DNA of 64,000 nucleotides from Takakia lepidozioides. Its lineage: Eukaryota; Streptophyta; Takakiopsida; Takakiales; Takakiaceae. The position numbers and the translations under genes were made by a program. The stretch is from NCBI GenBank assembly GCA_030704615.1, contig CM060734.1:17298001-17362000 (forward strand), read 5' to 3'. The notes under the pieces are model-generated. The model saw only the letters and a program-made list of their open reading frames with translations. It was not told the origin of the DNA and searched no databases. Each line of letters opens with the position of its first letter. Positions within the stretch are counted from its first letter, which is position 1. Below are positions 1-10,775 of the stretch, piece by piece.

Positions 1-334
1 TACATCTCTGTATTTGATGAACAAACTCTTAGCTTCTTCAAAGAATTCTGGCTCCAAATCAGCTCCTACCCACCATCCTCGGTTCCTCTTTAGTTCCCAC
101 ATTCACTTCCCTCACTTGCTCATCAGCTGTGATTGTCCAACCAGTCACCACTTCATCCTGTAAACTCACAGTGGCTGGTTCCTCTAGGATTTCCATTTCT
201 CCTTCTTTTTCTTCATAGAAATGTGATGGGTAACTGCTGGTTTCCTCTTCAATTGGTGTTGCTGACACTACACCACAGCAGATACCTTTAAACAACTTAG
301 GCCTTCCAGCCGCATCTCTGCAACCTGCTCCCAC
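1..334 (-). CDS. pol: Protease-RT linker of gypsy-1 pol (runs off the window)
   Basis: Encodes the acidic linker with SHFYEEKEGEMEILEEPATV and VTGWTITADEQ, conserved in gypsy-4 (54840-54965), then the start of the pre-RT region. RT itself would lie left of base 1. No catalytic motif is present here. Confidence 0.6.
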
Positions 335-1904
335 TCTGGGTGTGCAGCAAACAGGGTAGCTTCCTGCTCCTCATCCAGTCCTCCTCTCCAGTCATACTCT
401 CTGACCCCTCGAGGTCTTCTCGTAGCAGGTAATCTACTAGATTTCTTTGTGGTAATTTGTATCTCTGCATCCCATTATGCACGGTTAGTAACTGAGAATT
501 CCAGTCATGGAATACCCTGGCCTGTTTCAGCCACGGACGTCCCAATAATAAGGAGTAAGCCTCCATGACTTCATCCATCTTCAACACAGTTACTGTGATC
601 ATAAAGATCATCTTTTGTATCTGTATCTTAACTCCTCTTATTAATCCCAATGGCTGTACACTTCTTTGATCTGCCATTGTTACTGTAAATGGGGCTGGTT
701 TCATGTTACTTAGACCAAGCTTCTTTCTTAATTGGTCTGTCATGATATTTACTCCAGAGCCTCCATCTATCAGTACATCAGTTAGTTCTGTGCTTCCAAT
801 TCTCAATTGGATTACTGGCATAGAATCATCAAAGTCCATGACTGTTTCTCGCCCTTCCGGCTTCACATTATAACTGGTCACCTTGCTGTTCAGGTCTGTG
901 TTTCCTGTCTCCTGGGCAATTCGATTGATTGCTTGATACAGCCTGTGTCTACAATAAGGTGCCACAGCCAATAGCTGTCCAATGGTAATCTCTGCTTTGG
1001 TCTGGCATATTACTTCAGCCAAAGTCCCTTCATTACTCTGCATGTCTGCATCTTCTTTCTTCCTTTCATCCTCACTCACTTCTTCTTCTCCATCAGAATC
1101 AGAGGAATCTGCCACAGGAATATCAGTACTCTTCTGCATTTCCCTTATGGTATCTGCCACTTCCTTGTGCAGTTCCTTCTCATCTCTCCAAGCCTCATCA
1201 TCTTCAGGCATATCACTGCCACCTTCATTATCATCCTCTTCCTCAACTACTGGAGGTATTAGTTTGGCTTTGCTTCTTGTTACTATCATTGTACTTACTT
1301 CTGGTACAACACATGGCCTAACCATGTGAGCTGCCACCACTGGGCCCTCATTCACAGGAGCTCTCATCTCATTCTGGTGTCTAATCCAGAATGAACAGGC
1401 TGCCTTGCGATGTCCTGGCTGATTACAATAGTAACATAGTTCTTCACCATTGGGTCCTCGCCCTTGGTCTGCTCTTGGATTATTTCTGTAATCCTGATTC
1501 CCGGGCTGGTAATTCCCCCTTGGATTACCCTGATAGTTGCCTCTGGAATTTCCTTGGTAATTCCCTCTTGAATTACCTCTCCCTTCCATGCCATTGTTAT
1601 AACCACCAGACCTACCATAGTGGTCCTGATCATTGTTTCTTCTTGGCTGGGGCTGCACCTGATGCACCCTTACTTGCCTAGGTTCTCTTGCAACTGTCCT
1701 TCTGTTGTAGTAACAATTCTCAGTAGAATGGTTATCCATTTTACAGATAGTACAGTGTTTCTCCTTCATGTGGCATTCTGTGGTGGTATGGCCTTCATTC
1801 TGGCACTTTGCACACCATACACCCTTCCTCCAATGTGTTGCAGCCTCTGTGGCATACTTCTTCAAGATTTCTTCCAATCTTTTCTCATAGTTATCCCTCT
1901 TCAA
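297..1904 (-). CDS. gag-pol: gag zinc knuckles and aspartic protease, gypsy-1
   Basis: 535 codons open. The N-terminal part carries CAKCQNEGHTTTEC and CTICKMDNHSTENC, then a basic Asn/Gly-rich repeat (GNSRGNYQ units) and a CCHC knuckle CYYCNQPGHRKAAC. After an acidic linker comes a retropepsin-like domain with the catalytic segment LIDGGSGVNIM (Asp-Gly-Gly for the usual Asp-Ser/Thr-Gly), MADQRSVQPLGLI and YSLLLGRPWL. The order is that of Ty3/gypsy gag-PR. It is one of the better preserved segments of this family in the window. Confidence 0.85.
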   Translation of the reverse strand: MKRDNYEKRLEEILKKYATEAATHWRKGVWCAKCQNEGHTTTECHMKEKHCTICKMDNHSTENCYYNRRTVAREPRQVRVHQVQPQPRRNNDQDHYGRSGGYNNGMEGRGNSRGNYQGNSRGNYQGNPRGNYQPGNQDYRNNPRADQGRGPNGEELCYYCNQPGHRKAACSFWIRHQNEMRAPVNEGPVVAAHMVRPCVVPEVSTMIVTRSKAKLIPPVVEEEDDNEGGSDMPEDDEAWRDEKELHKEVADTIREMQKSTDIPVADSSDSDGEEEVSEDERKKEDADMQSNEGTLAEVICQTKAEITIGQLLAVAPYCRHRLYQAINRIAQETGNTDLNSKVTSYNVKPEGRETVMDFDDSMPVIQLRIGSTELTDVLIDGGSGVNIMTDQLRKKLGLSNMKPAPFTVTMADQRSVQPLGLIRGVKIQIQKMIFMITVTVLKMDEVMEAYSLLLGRPWLKQARVFHDWNSQLLTVHNGMQRYKLPQRNLVDYLLREDLEGSESMTGEEDWMRSRKLPCLLHTQSGSRLQRCGWKA

Positions 1905-3321
1905 CTTCTCCTTTCTCTTACTCTTCCTTTTAGTTCTTGCTCTTCTTCTTCATCTGACTCATCCTCAGAGTCCTCATCATCCCTTTTCTCTCTCCTGAGC
2001 ATTCCCAATTGCTCAATTCTGTTTGCAGTTTCAAATGCCTCCTCCACTGTATTATGGGGTAACATATCCACTTTCTTTTGCAACTCTGGTCTTAGTCCAC
2101 TCACAAACCAAGTCTTCTGTAAACCTGGTGCTGGTACTGCAGCCAGCTTTTTCATCATCAATTCCATCTTTTCCATATACTCCTCAACAGTTTCATGCTT
2201 CTTTTGCTTTAACTGTTGTAAACTTCCATACACTTCATCCTCAGTTTTACTTGTCCTGAACCTATTTCGGAATGTTATTCAAGCCATTCCAGGTTAGGAA
2301 ATGATTATCAGGGAATCTTGCATACCATTCACTTGCTTTCTTGATAAGTGAACAAGGAAACAATCTCATCTTGGCATCATCGCCATTCTCATTGTTCACT
2401 ATACACATGTGCTCTCAATTGGCTAATGTGTACATTGGATCCCCTTTCCTGAATATATTGGAAAAGTGGTTTTGCCCGTGTTGGTTGTAACGCCATCTGT
2501 GGCCCTACCTTCTGCCCACTGACAGGTGCTGGCACCCTTGCTGGTGCTGGTCCTTCAGGACCTGTTGTTGTTGTGGTGGATCTTCACCAAGTGGTGGCCC
2601 TTGAGCACTCCCTGCTACTGCCCCAGATATTCACAATATTCCGAGCTTCAGTTGCACTACTTCCCACATCCCTGTCCCCCCAGAGCCAGATCCAGGCAGC
2701 CCGCCTGATCCCCCTGAGCCGACACCTTCGTTGGCCTGTGATCCAAGTGCTCCACTTGATCCAGGTCCAACGGGTTGGGATGTCCTGGTTGTAGTCTCAA
2801 CCCTCAGCTGTTGGGTACTTCTTCATACTCTTCCTCTTCCAATTTCTTCTCTCTGTTTTCATCCTCCAAGTTCTGCCCTTGGTTTCTTCTTCACTCATGT
2901 AACTCAACTGCAATGGTGTTGGAGAGTCTGAACTCTCCGTTGGCTCTGCCACATCCTCTCCTCCTTCTTCACCTTCCGCTTCAGAAACTGGAGTTCCTGC
3001 TTTTGGTGTTCCATGCCAACTCTTATCAAAGATTTCTGTCAAATCTTTTATCCAGGGATGTACCTCAGATCTTTCACCTCGTGATTGATCTTCTTCCCGT
3101 ACCAATTCCCTTAATCTTTCTTGCAAAGAAAAAGAAGGAGTGGCATCCAACTCTAGTTCTTCCGGTATGGGTGATGTACTCTTTGATCTTAATGGTGTGA
3201 GAGGTCCAGATGATTCCCCTATGTCTATTCCTCTCTCCCAAAGATATGGATAATTAGCTTTCAGATAGCTTTCTCTTTTTGCTGAATATCTCTGGCGTCT
3301 AGCTTCTCTTTCATCACTCAT
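1901..3321 (-). pseudogene. gag: gag N-terminal and capsid region, gypsy-1
   Basis: Starts MSDEREARRQRYSAKRESYL and continues through an acidic stretch (WIKDLTEIFDKSWHGTPKAG, then repeated SEEE) and a Gly/Pro-rich linker. It ends in a capsid-like retrotransposon gag domain with KKHETVEEYMEKMELMMKKL and LQKTWFVSGLRPELQKKVDM. Gypsy-2 shows the same order as a nearly continuous ORF. Frame breaks around 2250-2800 interrupt this copy. Role: virus-like particle structural protein. Confidence 0.75.
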
Positions 3322-3545
3322 GTCCCATGTCTTTCATTTCTTTTAATGTGGCAATAACCAAAACTCTCTTCTGTAATATCTCTCGTATATGCCTGGGTTT
3401 CTTTCAAGCTTCATGCACCCTTGGCTATACTAGAAGTCTCCGTTACCATAAACCATATGGCAAACAAGTCTGGAAAGTTGTTCTTGGTGTGAGTTTGATC
3501 CACAAAATATCCTTTGGAATCCAATTCTTTACCAGTACAAGCTCT

Positions 3546-4024
3546 TCATGCATATGAGTATAAATTCACCTTTCTTTCTTCCCAGCCTTCAAACTCTACT
3601 CGCTTAATGGATAGCAATGCTATCACATAAACCAGTGTTGGTAACCAACGTGCTCTTCCTCTACAGGCCACCTGATAAATCTTTATCACTCCTTTCTCCA
3701 GACCCCATTCAGGGTCAGCATCATGCACTCTCTTAAGAATGTTTTCTTTACAACCGTCTGGCAATTCCAAGAACCTTTGAAAGAATCGTTTGGACAATCT
3801 TTCCTTCTCAGTTTCACAAGGAATTTGATCACATCAAATTCTTTAATTCTCCAACCACCATGATCCCACCAGATGCCTGTCACATCTGGTTGTTCATGAC
3901 CCAGTTCCCCAGTATGGTCGCCAAATGTCGCGCGGCTTTTACTCACCCATCCCTTCGCTATCCACTCCAAGATAGAAGAGTTGGAAATCTCTAAGTACTC
4001 AGCCCGCTCAGAACAATCAGTCAT
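3546..4024 (-). pseudogene. Leader ORF upstream of gag, gypsy-1 (frameshifted)
   Basis: A protein starting MTDCSERAEYLE begins inside the LTR, reads through the primer binding site (FGDHTGELG) and continues into WWDHGGWRIKEFDV, a frameshift and then RFLELPDGCKENILKRVHDADPEW. The same product occurs more fully in gypsy-2 (10125-10775) and gypsy-4 (51049-51744). Gypsy-3 has a distant version. Function is unknown. Position recalls the extra ORF upstream of gag in Ogre-type elements. One frameshift near 3790 breaks it. Confidence 0.6.
3901..3923 (-). promoter_or_regulatory. Primer binding site of gypsy-1
   Basis: On the minus strand TGGCGACCATACTGGGGA follows the LTR end after a 2-nt spacer. The same motif adjoins the LTRs of gypsy-2 (TGGCAACC variant), gypsy-3 and, decayed, gypsy-4. 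It is not the usual initiator-Met PBS. It resembles the TGGCGAC-type sites of Tat/Ogre-like plant elements, but I cannot name the tRNA from sequence alone. Confidence 0.75.
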
Positions 4025-4903
4025 GACCTACAGCTAGTGTATCATGGGGGTGTTTCCTATTTGTTTTCCTTCCCGCATTCATGTTAGCTAGTTACCTTAC
4101 TGTTGGTTTTAAGTATCAGTTTGCTTCAGCAATCTATCGGATTCCATCAACTCATCCATTTATTCCACAGCTTCACTCAGATCTCTCTACACAGTGTGAG
4201 TATGAGTATGTATCAGATTAATATCTATCAGTATCAGGCTGAAGCCATGGAGGCTCTAATCTGCTCTACATTACAACTCTACTGCTTGCATTCATTAAGC
4301 ATCAACAGATCGCCCTCCTCCTACTCTGTGCTCTCCCTCCTTCCGCTCAGAGATGCGCTCTCCCTCTTTCTTCCTGATGTCCGAAGTCCCTCTCCTGATC
4401 TCCCCCCCTTCTCCCTGAATTCCCCAAGAAGTGCCCTTCTCCCGTCCTCGCTCCTGGCTTTATCTTCCTACCCGTTGTTCTAACTGTTTCCCTCACTAAC
4501 CGTCATCCGTGACTAACATGTTCCATTCGCAGATGTTGTTCCCCACAGTCGTTCCCTATCCTGCTATCCGTTCCTTATGGTCGTGACAGCTGTGTCAAGC
4601 TGTGACTGGCTGTGCGACTGTGTTGGGCTATGTCGACTGTGTCTGTGACTGGCTGACGGCTGTGTTGGCTATGACCGGCTGTGTCGGACTGTGACGAGCT
4701 GTGTTGGCTGTGTCTGGCTGTGTCGGCTGTGTCGGACTGTGACGGGCTGTGTCGGCTGTGATGGGCTGTGTCGGGCTGTGTAACCCCTCTCTAAAGTGCG
4801 CTGCTGTCACCCCTAAGGCTCCTGTTGGTCTCAGTCTGTGCAAAAATTAAGGGTACCCCACAGATCCCGTATAAGTGTCTAAGTCCCAGACAGTCCTCTA
4901 ACA
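3926..4903 (-). repeat. 5' LTR of gypsy-1
   Basis: 978 bp. On the minus strand it starts TGTTAGAGGACTGTCTGGGA and ends in CGACA, giving TG...CA termini. Two bases (TT) separate its end from the primer binding site. The same LTR type occurs in gypsy-2 and gypsy-4. It contains a run of degenerate GGCTGTGTC repeats at about 4590-4790. Confidence 0.85.
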
Positions 4904-4924
4904 GCCATCTCCAAATTTCGCAGG

Positions 4925-6757
4925 TTTCATGGCGGATAGTGCTCAAGCAAATTTCAATGCTATTCGTATTGTCTTCGGATCAGGCGACCCAAAAGTGCCA
5001 ATGCGAGGAAGAGAGCGTACATGTCTATTCCATTGGAAACAATCTCTGGAAAAACATACAAAGTCGGACATCAAACCAGAGATGCAGACTCAGCACCGTA
5101 AATTGTGCAAAGAGTACAAAGATGCTAGAACAATGAAGGAGGCGGACACTTTGTTCCAGACAATTCGTGCCTGGTGGTTCTCTTCTGGAGCTGCATCACT
5201 TGAGAGTATGAGAGCATAAGATTGGTTGGCGTTTTGGCACTTCCGGTATAGACAGTGGGGAGCAGCCATGCCAGTGGTACGAGGCTTATATTTCTTGCTT
5301 TATTCATACATTTACTTTCCATTTTATTGTGTCCTCGCTTTCTTTATGTTGTTTTCTGTTCACTCTTTTGAAGTGTGGTTCTCCACTTTGCAGAACATGT
5401 CCATTGAGGAAATGGCGGACATGCCATCTTGCAATTTGGCAGAAACTGTGCACAACGCATGGTTGCAGCAGTCTGGGAAACGAGGTCGGGATAACAGATG
5501 ATTTGACGTGCCTGCAACAACAAACCGATACCGTGATTTCTTGCAAGGTGGGGTTGGTGGCAAGGGTCCGGACAAATGGGAGTTGATGTTGCGTGCTGCA
5601 AACAGATCTGGGGATCCAATCAAGATAGCACGGGCGGTGAGCATGTATGCCCAGGGAACGCCACTTGTTTCTAGAGTTCCACATCTTGAAGGGGAGGAGA
5701 GATTCGGCTCCTGTAAGAGGAAATTGAACACTCCACCTGGTTCGGATTTTGATTCGCACATGGCAGACCGTGATAACTTCTCGAAGCCTCGTGTTCCCCT
5801 GCATGACAGCTCCATGTCCGGAACCTCCATTGTGAAGGAACCTCCAACACGACGGCAAGCTCCAGCATCAAACAGTGCCACTGAAATGGTGCAAGAGAGA
5901 AACAACCCCCTTGATGTGCTTGAGTCCGCATGCCCCGACCACGTTTGGCACATAGAACGCACAAGTGTAGGGTCTCGTGTGAAATGTACAACGATCAGGG
6001 CAACTAATTTCGAGAAGTGCACTTCATCTATATCCAGAGGTGGTGCCCGAACTCCTGCTCCGACTTTCACGGGTTTGATGCGTCCATACGGTCAACCAGA
6101 AGCCAAGAACCACAAGTTCTGGTTCTGCGCAGATGATTGTGCCAGATGTGTGCATGGAACTGTGCGTCCTTCCGTAGTGATGAAGCCATCTCCTCCAACC
6201 ATTTGGCCCGTGAAGGTGGGAACACATCTCAGATTTCAGGAGATTGAAATGCTGGAGGAGGCAGGCTTTTCCCTTGCGAGACAACCCAACCATGCATGTG
6301 CTACTACTTCTGCGTCCTCCCGGGTCCCCCCGGCAAATCCTGACTTGTGGCCAACCAAACGAGATGGAAGCTCGTTCGGCGTTTCCCTCCAACCGCTGAA
6401 CACTTTGGCAAAGTGGAGTCCGCAAGAATGCTCCAAGCTCGTGTTGGAAGCACCACGGAAGTACCCGATCCAGGATATGGTCGGGTATTCACAATCATCA
6501 CTTCCACATCTGCTGTTCATGATAGGACCTACGACATCACGGTTTCCAATTTCCCCAATTGCACATGTCCTGATTTTGTGAATATGCTATCAACCAGTTT
6601 GGGCAAGAGAGGTAAATTCATACCCTGCAAACATTTGTATTTCATATTTTTGAAGAGGATGGTTTGCGATCCCAAACGTGACAACTTCATTCACCAGGCC
6701 ACTATGAGTTTCAACGAGGTCGATGCTCTATTGCAGCGGGATACAACACATGGATAG
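4925..6757 (+). pseudogene. MULE transposase, decayed (MULE-1)
   Basis: Segments in different frames align in order with the MULE-A transposase: MADSAQANFNAIRIVFG (second catalytic Asp region), FHWKQSL, WLAFWHFRYRQWG after an in-frame stop at about 5219, and MPSCNLAETVHNAW with the presumed catalytic Glu. These are followed by PDKWELMLRAANRSG, a Cys-rich segment FWFCADDCARC and a C-terminal SWIM finger CTCPDF...CKHLYFIFLKRM. At least three frame changes plus the stop make it nonfunctional. The N-terminal part, including the first catalytic Asp, is missing because gypsy-1 interrupts it. The product would be a DDE transposase. Confidence 0.8.
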
Positions 6758-7231
6758 CATCAACTATGCAATGTGGTATGTGGACGACCATGATTTGAAA
6801 TGTGTAATTCACATCAATTCGTCGGCGGTGCAATGATATGGCCTCCAACTATATGGAGTGAGCTCTGAGTGGCAACTTTTAAAAGCACATTTGTCATTGC
6901 ACCGTTCGAAGTCTACATGTCTTGCTGTCGCTATGCACTACAATCATCTTTTGAAGATGATCCTAACTCTCATTGTTATTTGAGGAGGGAGGAAGGTCTT
7001 CCCGTGGCAGCCTCTATGGCGCACACTTTGTGAGGATATTTTCTCGTCCTCGTAATTGTAAAAGTGAAACAAGCATTTGTAATTGCACAATGTTGGATGC
7101 TCCAATTGTAGGCCTCATGGTAGTCTTGATTCTATTTAGGCAAGATTCATTGCATTAATTCCACGGTCATAGGACCATCCTTGGTTATAGGCGGCGCATG
7201 TTAATGCTGATGTGGCAGATGACTGACAGTG
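6758..7231 (+). other. Noncoding 3' flank of MULE-1
   Basis: AT-rich sequence after the transposase stop, ending at the junction with gypsy-2. No gene and no convincing terminal repeat seen. Confidence 0.4.
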
Positions 7232-8164
7232 CCTACTAGATTTCTTAGTGGTGACCTGTATCTTGTGCTTCCCATCATGCACAGTCAGTAACTGGGAATT
7301 CCAGTCATGTAATACCCTGGCCTGTTTTAGCCATGGTCGACCCAGCAATAAGGAGTAAGCTTCCATGACATCATCCATTTTCAATACAGTCACTGTGATC
7401 TTAAAGATCATCTTCTGAATCTGTATCTTAACTCCTCCTATTAAGCCTAATGGCTGTACACTCCTTTGATCTGTCATTGTTACTGTGAATGGGGCTGGTT
7501 TCAGGTTACTTAGACCAAGCCTCTGCCTTAATTGGTCTATCATATAATTCACTTCTGAGCCTCCATCTATCAGTACATCAGTCAAGTCTGTGCTTCCAAT
7601 TCTCAATTGGATTACTGACATAGAATCATCAAAATCCATGACTGTTTCTCGCCCTTCAGGCTTCACATTATAACTTGTCACCTTATTGTCCAGGTCTGTG
7701 TTCTCTGTCACATGAGCAATCTGATTGATTGCTTGATACAGCCTGTGCCTACAATGAGGTGCCACAACCAATAGCTGTCCAATGGTAATCTCAGCTTTGG
7801 ACTGGCATATTACTCCAGCCAAAGTCCCTTCATTACCCTGCACTTGAGCAACTTCTTGCTTCACTTCATCTTCACCCTCTTCTTCTCTTTCAAAGTCAGA
7901 GAAAACTGCCATAGGGATATCAGTATTCTTCTGCATTTCCCTTATGGTATCAGCCACTTCCTTGTGCAGTTCCTTCTCATCTCTCCAAGCCTCATCATCT
8001 TCAAGCACATCACTGCCTTCTTCATTAGCATCTTCTTCCTCATCCACCGGAGGTATTAGTCTAGCTTTGCTTCTGGTAACTATCATTGTACTTACTTCTG
8101 GTACAAAATATGGCCTAACCATGTGAGCTGCCACTACTGGACCTTCATTCACAGGGGCTCTCAT
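7232..8164 (-). pseudogene. pol: Aspartic protease segment, gypsy-2
   Basis: Carries SKARLIPPVDEEED, an acidic linker, AEITIGQLLVVAPHCRHRLY, then the retropepsin segment LIDGGSEVNYM, MTDQRSVQPLGLI and YSLLLGRPWL. After KIQVTTKKSSR the similarity to gypsy-4 stops and MULE-1 sequence begins, truncating pol. An upstream in-frame TAG at about 8183 (FW of the zinc-knuckle tail) separates it from gag. Confidence 0.7.
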
Positions 8165-8215
8165 CTCATTTTGGTGTCTGATCTAGAATGGACAGGCTGC
8201 CTTTCAGTGTCCTGC

Positions 8216-10104
8216 CTAGTTACAATAGTAACACAGTTCTTCACCATTGGGTCCTCGCCCTTGGCCTGTTCTGGGATTATTTTTATAATCCTGATTCCCT
8301 GGCTGGTAATTCCCCCTTGGATTACCCTGATAGTTGCCTCTAGGATTGCCTTGGTAATTCCCTCTTGGATTACCTCTCCCTGCCATACCATTGTTATAAC
8401 CACTAGGCCTTCCATAGTGGTCCTGATCATTGTATCTTCTTGGCTGGGGCTGCACTTGATGCATCCTTACTTGCCTAGGTTCTCTTGCAGCTGTCCTTCT
8501 GTTGTAATAACAATTCTCAGTAGAATGGTTATCCATTTTACAGATAGTACATTGTTTCTCCTTCATGTGGCATTCAGCTGTGGTATGGCCTTCATTCTGG
8601 CATTTTGCACACCAAACACCCTTCCTCCAATGTGTTGCAGCCTCTATGGCATACTTCTTCAAGATCTCCTCCAGTCTTTTCTCATAGTTTTCCCTCTTCA
8701 ACTTTTCCTTCTTCTTACTCTTCCTCTTGAGCTCTTGCTCTTCTTCCGCATCTGACTCATCTTCAGAGTCCTCATCATCCATTTTCTCTCTCCTGAGCAT
8801 TCCCAATTGCTCAATTCTGTTGGCTGTTTCAAATGCCTCCTCCACTGTATTATGGGGTAGCATATCCACTTTCTTTTGTAATTCAAGTCTTAATCCACTC
8901 ACAAACCAGGTCTTCTGTAACCCTGGTGCTGGCACAGCAGCCAACTTTTTCATCATCAACTCCATATTTTCCATGTACTCTTCAACAGTTTCATGCTTCT
9001 TTTGCTTTGACTGTTTTAAACTTCCATACACTTCATCCTCAGTTTTGCTTGTCGTGAACCTATTTCGGAATGTTGTACTAAGGCCATTCCAGGTTAGGAA
9101 ATGATTATCAGGAAATTTTGCATACCATTCACTTGCTTTCTTGATAAGTGAATAAGGAAACAGTCTCAGCTTGGCATCATCGCCATTCTCATTGTTCACA
9201 ATACACATGTGCTCAAATTGGGTGATGTGTACATCAAAATCCCCTTTCCCTGCATATATTGGAAGAGGTGGTTTTGCCCGTGTTGGAGGTACCGCCATCT
9301 GTGGCCCTACACCCTGCCCACTGACAGGTGTTGGTCCTCCTGTTGGTGCTGGTCCTAGAGGACCTACTGTTGTAGCGGTGGTTCTCCCACCAGGTGTTGG
9401 CCCCTGAGCACTCCCTGCTATTGGCCCCTTTATACTTACAGTATTCCCAGCTCCAGTTGCACTACTTCCCACACTCCCTGTCCCCCCAGAGCCAGATCCA
9501 AGCTTCCCGCCTGATCCCCCTGAGCCGACACCTTCGTTGGCCTGTGATCCAAGTGCTCCACTTGATCCAGGTCCAACAGGTTGGGATGTCCTGGTTGTAG
9601 TCTCAACCTCAACTGTTGGGTCTATTTCTTCATACTCTTCATCTTCCAAGTTCTTCTCTTGGTTTTCCTCTTCCTCGCTCATATAACTCAACTAGAGTGG
9701 TGTTGGAGAGTCTGAACTCTCTGTTGGTTCTGCCACATCCTTCTCTCCTTCTTTGTCTTGTGATTCGGAAACTGGAGTTCCTGCTTTTGGTGTCCCATGC
9801 CAACTCTGATCAAAGATTTCTGTCAAATCTTTAATCCAGGGATGTACCTCAGATCTCTCCCCTCGTGGTTGATCTTCTTCCTCTATCAAATCCCTTAATC
9901 TTTCTTGTAAAGAATAAGAAGGAGTGGCATCCAACTCTGGTTCTTCCGGTATGGTGATGTACTCTCTGATCTTAATGGTGTGAGAGGTCCAGATGATTCC
10001 CCTATATCTATTCCTCTCTCCCAAAGATATGGATAATTAGCTTTCAAATAACTTTCTCTTTTTGCTGAATATTTGTGAAGTCTAGCTTCTCTTTCATCAC
10101 TCAT
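8216..10104 (-). pseudogene. gag: gag of gypsy-2
   Basis: Starts MSDEREARLHKYSAKRESYL, shifts frame near 9950, then runs through an in-frame TAG at about 9692 where gypsy-1 has Gln. The rest is a 491-codon frame with a Gly/Ser-rich linker, capsid-like domain (DVHITQFEHMCIVNNENGDD, TFRNRFTTSKTEDEVYG), CAKCQNEGHTTAEC, CTICKMDNHSTENC and a Gly/Asn/Arg repeat. The last knuckle is cut at CYYCN by TAG where relatives have CAG. This is the clearest gag of this family here. Confidence 0.85.
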
Positions 10105-10124
10105 ATCCCATGTCTTTCATATCT

Positions 10125-10775
10125 CTAATGAGGCAATAACCAAAACTCTCTTCTGTAGTATCTCTCGTATATGCCTGGATTTCTTTCAAGCTTTAATGCA
10201 CCCTTGGCTATACTAGAAGTTCTTGGTGTAAATTTGATCCACGTGATATCCTTAGGAATCCAATTCTTTACCAATACCAATTTTTCATGCATATGAGTGT
10301 AAACATTCACTTTTCGTTCCTCCCAGCCTTCAAACTCCACTCGTTTAATGGATAGCAATGCTATCACATAAACCAATGTTGGTAACCAACTTGCTCTCCC
10401 TCTACAGGCCACTTGATAAATCTTTATCACTCCTTTCTCCAGACCCCACTCAGGATCCGCATCATGCACTCTCTTAAGAATGTTTTCTTTGCAACGGTCT
10501 GGCAATTCCAAAAACCTCTGAAAGAATTGTTTGGACAACCTTTCTTTCTCAGTTCCACAAGGAATTTGATTCACATCAAATTCTTTAATTCTCCAACCAC
10601 CATGATCCCACCAGATGCCTGTCACATCTGGTTGTTCTTGACCCAGTTCCCCAGTATGGTTGCCAAATGTTGAGCGGCTTTTACTCACCCATCCCTTCGC
10701 TATCCGAGGTGGAAACTCCAAGATAGAAGAGTTGGATATCTCTAAGCACTCAGCATGCTCAGAACAATCAGTCAT
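10125..10775 (-). CDS. Leader ORF upstream of gag, gypsy-2 (intact, 216 aa)
   Basis: Uninterrupted. Starts MTDCSEHAECLE about 108 bp inside the LTR 3' end, reads through the primer binding site (FGNHTGELG), and continues with WWDHGGWRIKEFDVNQIPCG, RFLELPDRCKENILKRVHD, WLPTLVYVIALLSIKRVEFEGW (a hydrophobic stretch) and ERNPGIYERYYRREFWLLPH. Gypsy-4 encodes the same protein in pieces. Gypsy-3 has a diverged homologue beginning at its own PBS. I recognise no domain. The conserved WGLEKGVIKI and LPxxxxxNIL patterns suggest selection. It may be a leader or gag-extension protein. Confidence 0.65.
   Translation of the reverse strand: MTDCSEHAECLEISNSSILEFPPRIAKGWVSKSRSTFGNHTGELGQEQPDVTGIWWDHGGWRIKEFDVNQIPCGTEKERLSKQFFQRFLELPDRCKENILKRVHDADPEWGLEKGVIKIYQVACRGRASWLPTLVYVIALLSIKRVEFEGWEERKVNVYTHMHEKLVLVKNWIPKDITWIKFTPRTSSIAKGALKLERNPGIYERYYRREFWLLPH
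10643..10665 (-). promoter_or_regulatory. Primer binding site of gypsy-2
   Basis: Minus-strand TGGCAACCATACTGGGGA, one base different from gypsy-1, two bases downstream of the LTR end (CAACA). It overlaps the leader ORF. Confidence 0.7.

Larger units (their letters stand above)
1..4903 (-). mobile_element. Gypsy-1: Ty3/gypsy LTR retrotransposon, 5' part
   Basis: Reading right to left this holds a 5' LTR, a primer binding site, a leader ORF, gag with zinc knuckles and an aspartic protease. It then leaves the window in the protease-RT linker, so RT, RNase H, integrase and the 3' LTR are not visible. It belongs to the same family as gypsy-2 and gypsy-4, which share all these proteins. The 5' LTR abuts MULE-1 transposase sequence at 4904, so gypsy-1 apparently inserted into that MULE. 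Confidence 0.9.
4904..7231 (+). mobile_element. MULE-1: fragment of a SWIM-finger MULE
   Basis: Transposase remnants related to those of MULE-A fill this block between gypsy-1 and gypsy-2. The left side is cut by the gypsy-1 LTR. The right side meets gypsy-2 at about 7231, inside its protease-RT linker; comparison with gypsy-4 (54640-54650) places the break after AATCTAGTAG. I could not identify a terminal inverted repeat or a target duplication here. Confidence 0.6.

Noticed and set aside
1620-2297. Plus-strand frames rich in Ser, Leu and Cys over gag and pol regions of gypsy-1 and gypsy-2
   Set aside because: They are complements of the acidic, Lys/Glu-rich gag-pol frames; no domain, and family comparison supports the minus strand.
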